A stretch of 64,000 nucleotides of DNA, from assembly GCF_003970575.1 (NCBI RefSeq), contig NZ_RXWZ01000050.1, forward strand, positions 1 to 64,000, in the 5' to 3' direction. Positions 59,430 to 64,000 of the stretch are shown piece by piece. The notes under the pieces were generated by a model. That model worked only from the letters and a program-made list of their open reading frames with translations. It did not search any database and had not been told where the DNA came from. The position numbers were made by a program, and so were the translations under genes. How positions within the stretch are numbered: position 1 is the stretch's first letter; every line of letters starts with the position of its first letter. This DNA comes from Mammaliicoccus fleurettii. Lineage in GTDB: Bacteria; Bacillota; Bacilli; Staphylococcales; Staphylococcaceae.

Positions 59430-60725
59430 ATGGATAAAATCGTCGTAAAGGGCGGAGCGAGTCTTAATGGCACAGTCGTAGTCGAAGGGGCAAAAAACGC
59501 AGTACTACCAATATTAACAGCTACACTTTTACCAAGCACTGGTCAAAGTGTATTAACTAATGTACCTAAGCTAAGTGATGTTGATACAATAAATACTGTT
59601 TTAACACATTTAAATGCAGATGTAGAATATGAAGCAGATAAAAATACTGTTAAAGTTGATGCATCAAATATTTTAAAAATTGAAGCACCATATGAATATG
59701 TAAGCAAAATGAGAGCCAGTATATTAGTAATGGGACCATTATTAGCAAGAGAAGGTCATGCTAGAGTCGCATTACCAGGTGGTTGTGCAATTGGATCTAG
59801 ACCAATCGAACAACATTTAAAAGGCTTCGAAGCATTAGGTGCAGAAATTGAGCTTCATAATGGATTTATTGAAGCAACGACACCTAACGGACTTAAAGGT
59901 ACGAAAATCTATTTAGACTTCCCTAGTGTTGGTGCTACTCAAAATATTATGATGGCAGCTGTATTAGCGGAAGGTAAAACGGAAATTCAAAATGTTGCTA
60001 GAGAGCCTGAAATTGTAGACTTAGCCAATTATTTAAATGAAATGGGTGCACAAGTACATGGTGCAGGCACTGATACAATAAGAATCACTGGAGTACAACA
60101 ATTACACGGAGCAGAACATTCAATTATTCCAGATAGAATTGAAGCAGGTACGTTTATGATAGCTAGTGCAATTACTAGAGGTAATGTGAACGTAATTGGT
60201 GCAATTAGAGAACATATGACAAGCTTAGTTTCTAAATTAGAAGAAGCTGGTGTTCAAATTACAGACATTGAAGATGGATTAAATATCCAAGTTCCAGGAG
60301 AAATTAAAGCGATTGATATTAAAACGATGCCTCATCCAGGTTTTCCTACAGATATGCAGTCACAAATAATGGCATTATTATTAACTGCTAATGGAACGAG
60401 TAAAGTAACTGAAACTGTATTTGAAAATAGATTTATGCATGTTGAAGAATTTAAACGCATGAATGCTGATATATTCATAAATGGTAGAAGTGCAATGGTT
60501 ACTGGAAACAGCAAATTACAAGGTGCTGAAGTTAAAGCCACTGATTTAAGAGCTGGAGCATCTTTAATACTTGCAGGATTAGTATCTGATGGTTATACAA
60601 ATGTTACAGAACTTAAACATTTAGATAGAGGTTATGTTGACTTTCATGGTAAACTTAAAGCATTAGGTGCGGACGTAGAACGTATTAATGATCAAGGGAA
60701 GTTAAACGATAAAGCGAGGGTTTAG
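59430..60725 (+). CDS. murA: UDP-N-acetylglucosamine 1-carboxyvinyltransferase, main copy
   Basis: The 431-residue paralogue of murZ catalyses the same first step of peptidoglycan synthesis. It has [19 protein letters not shown], the catalytic Cys in [44 protein letters not shown] and [19 protein letters not shown]. Position after atpC/ywzB identifies it as murAA. The frame opens at 59364, but TTTGGAGGAT before ATG 59430 fixes the start. The next gene begins 2 bases after its stop. Confidence 0.96.
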   Translation: MDKIVVKGGASLNGTVVVEGAKNAVLPILTATLLPSTGQSVLTNVPKLSDVDTINTVLTHLNADVEYEADKNTVKVDASNILKIEAPYEYVSKMRASILVMGPLLAREGHARVALPGGCAIGSRPIEQHLKGFEALGAEIELHNGFIEATTPNGLKGTKIYLDFPSVGATQNIMMAAVLAEGKTEIQNVAREPEIVDLANYLNEMGAQVHGAGTDTIRITGVQQLHGAEHSIIPDRIEAGTFMIASAITRGNVNVIGAIREHMTSLVSKLEEAGVQITDIEDGLNIQVPGEIKAIDIKTMPHPGFPTDMQSQIMALLLTANGTSKVTETVFENRFMHVEEFKRMNADIFINGRSAMVTGNSKLQGAEVKATDLRAGASLILAGLVSDGYTNVTELKHLDRGYVDFHGKLKALGADVERINDQGKLNDKARV

Positions 60726-60726
60726 T

Positions 60727-61011
60727 ATGGCTGAAACACAATCATCAAGGTCTGACGATAAAAAAAGAAAGTCACCATATAAAAATTTAAAAGAAAAACT
60801 TCAAAAAAATAGGGTAGAAACAATTCAAGGAGTGGAAGTTGAGCATAGAGTCATTCCACTATGGATTAAATTACTTATATTATTGGTATTAATGATTTTG
60901 TTATTTATTGTTGGAACTATGATTGGGTATGGTATACTTCATAATCCATTTGGGGTATTTAATCCTGAAACTTGGCAACACATCTTTGATTTAACTGGAA
61001 GGAGCTCATAA
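60727..61011 (+). CDS. EpuA-like small membrane protein (annotated as RNA polymerase beta-associated in relatives)
   Basis: The 94-residue protein has a basic, hydrophilic N-terminal half and one membrane span ([35 protein letters not shown]). It matches the EpuA/PF11772 family by layout and by its place between murA and fabZ. Its role is not established despite the database name. The stop codon overlaps the start of fabZ (TAATG). Confidence 0.75.
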   Translation: MAETQSSRSDDKKRKSPYKNLKEKLQKNRVETIQGVEVEHRVIPLWIKLLILLVLMILLFIVGTMIGYGILHNPFGVFNPETWQHIFDLTGRSS

Positions 61012-61448
61012 TGGAGACAATATATGACTTTAACGAAATTAAAAAAATAATTCCACATCGTTATCCATTTTTATTATTAGATAGAATAGTAGAATTAGAA
61101 GATGGTAAACGTTGTGTAGGTATTAAACAGGTAGCAGGAAATGAACCATTTTTCCAAGGACATTTTCCTGATTATGCTGTAATGCCAGGTGTTTTGATTG
61201 TTGAAGCACTAGCACAAACTGGAGCAGTAGCAATGCTACGTTTAGAAGAAAATGAAGGTAAATTAGCTATGTTTGCAGGCATTGATAAATGTCGTTTTAA
61301 AAAACAAGTTACACCTGGTGATACTTTAAGACTAGAAGTAGAAATAAATAAAATTAAAGGTCCAATAGGAAAAGGTACTGCTAAAGCTACAGTAGATGGA
61401 GAAATTGCGTGTAGCTGTGAAATTAGCTTTGCTATTGTAGATCAATAA
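61011..61448 (+). CDS. fabZ: 3-hydroxyacyl-ACP dehydratase
   Basis: FabZ (145 residues) removes water from 3-hydroxyacyl-ACP in fatty-acid elongation. The hot-dog fold signatures are [48 protein letters not shown] (catalytic His and Glu) and [17 protein letters not shown]. The start overlaps the upstream gene and is preceded by GGAAGGAGCTC. Confidence 0.96.
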   Translation: METIYDFNEIKKIIPHRYPFLLLDRIVELEDGKRCVGIKQVAGNEPFFQGHFPDYAVMPGVLIVEALAQTGAVAMLRLEENEGKLAMFAGIDKCRFKKQVTPGDTLRLEVEINKIKGPIGKGTAKATVDGEIACSCEISFAIVDQ

Positions 61449-61449
61449 T

Positions 61450-61487
61450 AAAAAAAGAAAGAACAGATATCTGTTCTTTCTTTTTTT
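61450..61487. terminator. 38-bp perfect palindrome between fabZ and the ywpF-like gene
   Basis: The left half AAAAAAAGAAAGAACAGAT is followed directly by its reverse complement. It has A and T runs at its ends and acts as a bidirectional terminator; the ywpF-like stop codon touches it. Confidence 0.92.
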
Positions 61488-61923
61488 ATATATTGCTTTT
61501 TTCGTCTTTTAATTTTGGCTTAGATTGCATTAATCTGTTAAATGATGTTTTAAGCTCATCACCTGATATCCCTTCGTCAATAAGTTGCTCTAGCAATCTT
61601 TCTGCATAGACTTGTCTTAAAGTATAAATATGGCATTCAAATACAACTGAAATATTTTCTTCAAGAGGTTGGATATATTTAATAGTTGCATCAAATAATG
61701 CTGGATCATTAGAAGGTCTTGTAATTACAACTCGCGTATCAAGTAATGTTTGATTATCGTGATAATCTTTCATTTGATCATAATGGATATCTGATATTAA
61801 TATTTCTAGTAGCCAACCAGTTCCACTGTTTTCTTTATTAATGATAATACCATCTAATAATTCAAACTCCGTAATTTGTTCATCGTTTACAATTTGAAAG
61901 CGTACAGCTTTAAATGTTTTCAT
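61486..61923 (-). CDS. ywpF: YwpF-like protein
   Basis: The 145-residue protein matches the YwpF family by sequence pattern (MKTFKAVRFQIVNDEQITEFELLDGIIINKEN, then TGWLLEILISD) and by location beside an ssb gene, as in Bacillus. No function is established. The start ATG 61923 is chosen because AAGGGGG directly abuts the alternative ATG 61929. The C-terminal region is helical and charged. Confidence 0.75.
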   Translation of the reverse strand: MKTFKAVRFQIVNDEQITEFELLDGIIINKENSGTGWLLEILISDIHYDQMKDYHDNQTLLDTRVVITRPSNDPALFDATIKYIQPLEENISVVFECHIYTLRQVYAERLLEQLIDEGISGDELKTSFNRLMQSKPKLKDEKSNI

Positions 61924-62053
61924 AAACATCCCCCTTATAGTTAAATCTACGAATGTTTAACTTTGCTTTCTATTATAAAGGACTTTTAAGTGAAATAACA
62001 ATAATCAATAAATAAAGTGAAAAAAGAGTTTTCAATTTTTATAATTATGGGCT

Positions 62054-62082
62054 TTGACGAAAAATATCCATCTCATTATATT
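62054..62082 (+). promoter_or_regulatory. Promoter of the ssb gene
   Basis: TTGACG (62054-62059) and TATATT (62077-62082) with a 17-bp spacer, 23 bp before the start. An AAAA-N5-TTTT half-box (62020-62032) lies upstream; a link to ComK-like control is only a guess. Confidence 0.6.
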
Positions 62083-62104
62083 ATAAGTATAAGGAGGTGA
62101 GCAT

Positions 62105-62683
62105 ATGTTAAATAAATCTGTATTAGTAGGGCGTTTAACAAAAGATCCTGCGTATTTCAAAAAGGGAGATATCATGATATCCACTTTCTGTTTAGCTGTT
62201 GAACGTGGCTATAAAACAAAAGAAGGTACTATTGCGGTTGATTTCATTGTGTGTAAGGCTTTCGGCAAGCTTGCTTATAATATTCACGAATATACTAAGA
62301 AAGGGCAACTTGTTGCTTTAACTGGACAAAGTCAGTCTCGAGCATATATTAAAGAAGATAAGAAACAATATATAACAGAAATAATATGCGAGACAATTAA
62401 ATTTTTAAACATGCCTGCATCAAGTAAGTCAGTTATTCCACAGTCTAAAGAGGAGATAAGTGACTTAATAAGTGAAAGTGCTGAAAGTTATTCTAAAGAT
62501 CTTTCTTCTAAAGTAAACAAAGAAAAGTTAAGAGCAGAAAATACTGCAAAAGAATATAGTGACAGTAATATAGATGACGAATTATACAATCAATATAGTA
62601 ACGTTGTAAATGTCATTAAAAAAGTAGAAGAAAGCGAAAATAATGAAAATACATCTTCTAAATCAAAAGTTCCATCTTCATAG
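62105..62683 (+). CDS. Single-stranded DNA-binding protein with an atypical C-terminal tail
   Basis: The first 105 residues form an OB-fold SSB domain (NKSVLVGRLTKDPAYFKKGD, VDFIVCKAFGKLAYNIHEYTKKGQLVALTGQSQSR, YITEIICETIKFL). The remaining 85 residues are Ser/Glu/Lys-rich low complexity, and the usual DDDLPF-like acidic tip is absent (the end is KSKVPSS). The location beside ywpF recalls Bacillus SsbB (ywpH), the competence-associated SSB. Start ATG 62105 follows AAGGAGGTGA. It is not the main replication SSB, which is normally between rpsF and rpsR. Confidence 0.85.
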   Translation: MLNKSVLVGRLTKDPAYFKKGDIMISTFCLAVERGYKTKEGTIAVDFIVCKAFGKLAYNIHEYTKKGQLVALTGQSQSRAYIKEDKKQYITEIICETIKFLNMPASSKSVIPQSKEEISDLISESAESYSKDLSSKVNKEKLRAENTAKEYSDSNIDDELYNQYSNVVNVIKKVEESENNENTSSKSKVPSS

Positions 62684-62770
62684 AAATATGCTTCAATTAT
62701 GCTTTCGAATTTAAAAATCCTTTCTGTTTATTTTATATAATTCTTGATTCTAAATTCCAGAACTTGCTGT

Positions 62771-62789
62771 CTTGCTGTAGGGCAGCAAG
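62771..62789. terminator. Hairpin downstream of ssb
   Basis: CTTGCTG pairs with CAGCAAG across TAGGG; an extra CTTGCTG just upstream (62763-62769) offers an alternative arm. No T-run, so a weak terminator. The rest of the 62684-63059 gap holds a WalR box and the promoter region of the LysM gene. Confidence 0.5.
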
Positions 62790-62928
62790 TATACATATGT
62801 TACATTAATTGTTTAATAAATTACATATAGATGACAAATTGTCTGATAATTAATTTTACTCAATCTTTATAAATACTTTAACAAAGGCTTTTATACTTAA
62901 ATATCGCTAGATTTCACTTAGAAATACG

Positions 62929-62945
62929 TGTAATCTAACTGTAAT
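62929..62945 (+). promoter_or_regulatory. WalR-type box before the LysM/transglycosylase gene
   Basis: TGTAATCTAACTGTAAT is an exact match to the WalR consensus TGTWAH-N5-TGTWAH, 115 bp upstream of the start. In S. aureus WalKR controls cell-wall hydrolases including sceD and isaA. Confidence 0.75.
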
Positions 62946-63059
62946 ATAAGGTGTTGTTTTTTCATATACCTGTAACCTATGACATAAAAAATAATGGTAT
63001 AGTTTAGAAAGTAAAAATCATATAAAAAGTGAAAACCTTACGGGAGGAAACATTCAATC

Positions 63060-63908
63060 ATGAAAAAATTATTAGCAGTTTCAACAGCGGCAATTGCAGT
63101 TACTACAGGGGTAACAGCTACAGCAGATGCAGCAACTCATACAGTTAAATCTGGTGATACTTTACATAGTATTTCACAACAATATGGTACATCAGTAAGT
63201 GCTATTAAAGCAGAAAACGGTTTAAAATCTAACTTAATCTTACCTAATCAAGTAATTAAAGTTAACGAAGCTAAAGCAGCTACAGAATCAACTACAGAAT
63301 ATACTGTAGTTTCAGGAGATACTTTAGGTAAAATTGCATCTAAATATGATGTAACTGTATCTCAATTAAAAGCATGGAACAACTTATCTTCAGACTTAAT
63401 CATTGTTGGACAAACTTTATCATTACAAGCACCAGCTCAATCAGCTGTTCCAGCTCAAGCTCCAGTAGCTCAACAAGCGCCAGTTCAACAAACTAAAGAA
63501 CAAGTTGCAGCTCCAGCTCAACAACAAAGCTACCAAGCGCCAGTACAATCTTACAAAGCGCCAGCTCAACAAGCATATAAAGCACCAGCTCAACAAAGTT
63601 ACCAAGCGCCAGCTCAAAGAGTAAGAACTACTCAAACATCAACAGCTAGCACTGGTGGATCAACTAAAGCTCAATTCTTAGCTGCAGGTGGTACTGAAGC
63701 TATGTGGAATACAATTGTATTACCAGAATCAAGCGGTAATCCAAATGCTGTTAACGAATTAGGATATAGAGGTCTTGGTCAAACTAAAGAATCATGGGGA
63801 ACAGGTTCAGTTGAACAACAAACAAAAGGTATGTTAAATTATGCGAAACAACGTTACGGTTCTGTTGACGCTGCATTATCATTCCGTTCTCAAAATAACT
63901 GGTGGTAA
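63060..63908 (+). CDS. Secreted LysM/SceD-type transglycosylase
   Basis: The 282-residue protein has a signal peptide (cleavage near ADA-A, residue 24) and two LysM domains (about 27-68 and 80-122) that bind peptidoglycan. A Gln/Ala/Pro linker (about 123-190) repeats YKAPAQQ-like units. The C-terminal IsaA/SceD-type transglycosylase domain (LPESSGNPNAVNELGYRGLG with the probable catalytic Glu223, then YAKQRYGSVDAALSFRSQNNWW) cleaves glycan strands. The start follows ACGGGAGGAAAC. The WalR box upstream suggests control by WalKR. It lies where S. aureus carries sceD, but the LysM pair is an addition. Confidence 0.9.
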   Translation: MKKLLAVSTAAIAVTTGVTATADAATHTVKSGDTLHSISQQYGTSVSAIKAENGLKSNLILPNQVIKVNEAKAATESTTEYTVVSGDTLGKIASKYDVTVSQLKAWNNLSSDLIIVGQTLSLQAPAQSAVPAQAPVAQQAPVQQTKEQVAAPAQQQSYQAPVQSYKAPAQQAYKAPAQQSYQAPAQRVRTTQTSTASTGGSTKAQFLAAGGTEAMWNTIVLPESSGNPNAVNELGYRGLGQTKESWGTGSVEQQTKGMLNYAKQRYGSVDAALSFRSQNNWW

Positions 63909-63948
63909 GCCATACACTTTATTTAAAAGTGAATTAATATATTAATCC

Positions 63949-63980
63949 AATCGTCTAGGAAATATCCTAGGCGATTTTTT
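63949..63980 (+). terminator. Terminator of the LysM/transglycosylase gene
   Basis: AATCGTCTAGGA pairs with TCCTAGGCGATT (one G-T pair) over a 4-base loop, followed by TTTT. Confidence 0.92.
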
Positions 63981-64000
63981 AATTTGACCGTATCTCTTCA

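Overview
The window looks like a chromosomal segment of a low-GC, coccoid Firmicute of the Staphylococcaceae. The evidence is gene content and order: a SarA-type regulator, MrgA/Dps, type II pantothenate kinase, luxS, the block rpoE-pyrG-DUF2529-fba-murZ-rho-rpmE2-tdk-prfA-prmC-sua5-ywlE-rpiB-ywlG-glyA-upp-wecB-atp-murA-fabZ-ywpF-ssb, and a SceD-like transglycosylase. An ABC-type ribose operon, a glycolate-oxidase-like pair and a Spo0F-like receiver at its Bacillus-like position are not what I expect in S. aureus. They fit the S. sciuri group (Mammaliicoccus) or a close relative. That placement is inference; no rRNA gene is present to test it.

Layout. 1-9 kb: SarA-family regulator, NhaC antiporter, DCC thiol oxidoreductase, the ribose operon rbsRKDACB behind a palindromic operator, and dps behind a PerR-box promoter. 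9-17 kb: glcD-glcF, then deoxynucleoside catabolism (deoD divergent from deoR, then deoC, pdp, deoB). 17.2-17.9 kb: non-coding, with a GC-richer structured block and nine exact-length 40-bp tandem repeats. 18-22.4 kb: luxS, a GrpB-like gene, a SAM (S-box) riboswitch governing an M20 amidohydrolase and an ATP-grasp ligase, and a DUF2750 gene. 22.5-26 kb: a catabolite-box-preceded cluster with a tiny hydrophobic peptide, three membrane proteins, an ABC ATPase and a membrane-anchored exported protein. 26-28.3 kb (minus strand): coaW, a pentapeptide-repeat protein and a TrmB-type regulator. 28.4-31.1 kb: a four-gene phospholipid cassette. 31-34 kb: a BCCT transporter and a double GNAT protein.

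34-64 kb is the conserved housekeeping block. Among its regulatory signals are a pyrG leader fitting reiterative-transcription attenuation, DnaA boxes before and inside sua5, a WalR box before the LysM-transglycosylase gene, and a recurring CTGAGACAATT-type palindromic terminator used at several loci.

The strongest candidates for undescribed biology are the peptide/ABC-exporter cluster, the SAM-riboswitch ATP-grasp/M20 pair, the lipid cassette with an altered CDP-alcohol transferase motif, and the 40-bp array. No rRNA, tRNA, insertion sequence, prophage or CRISPR array was recognised.
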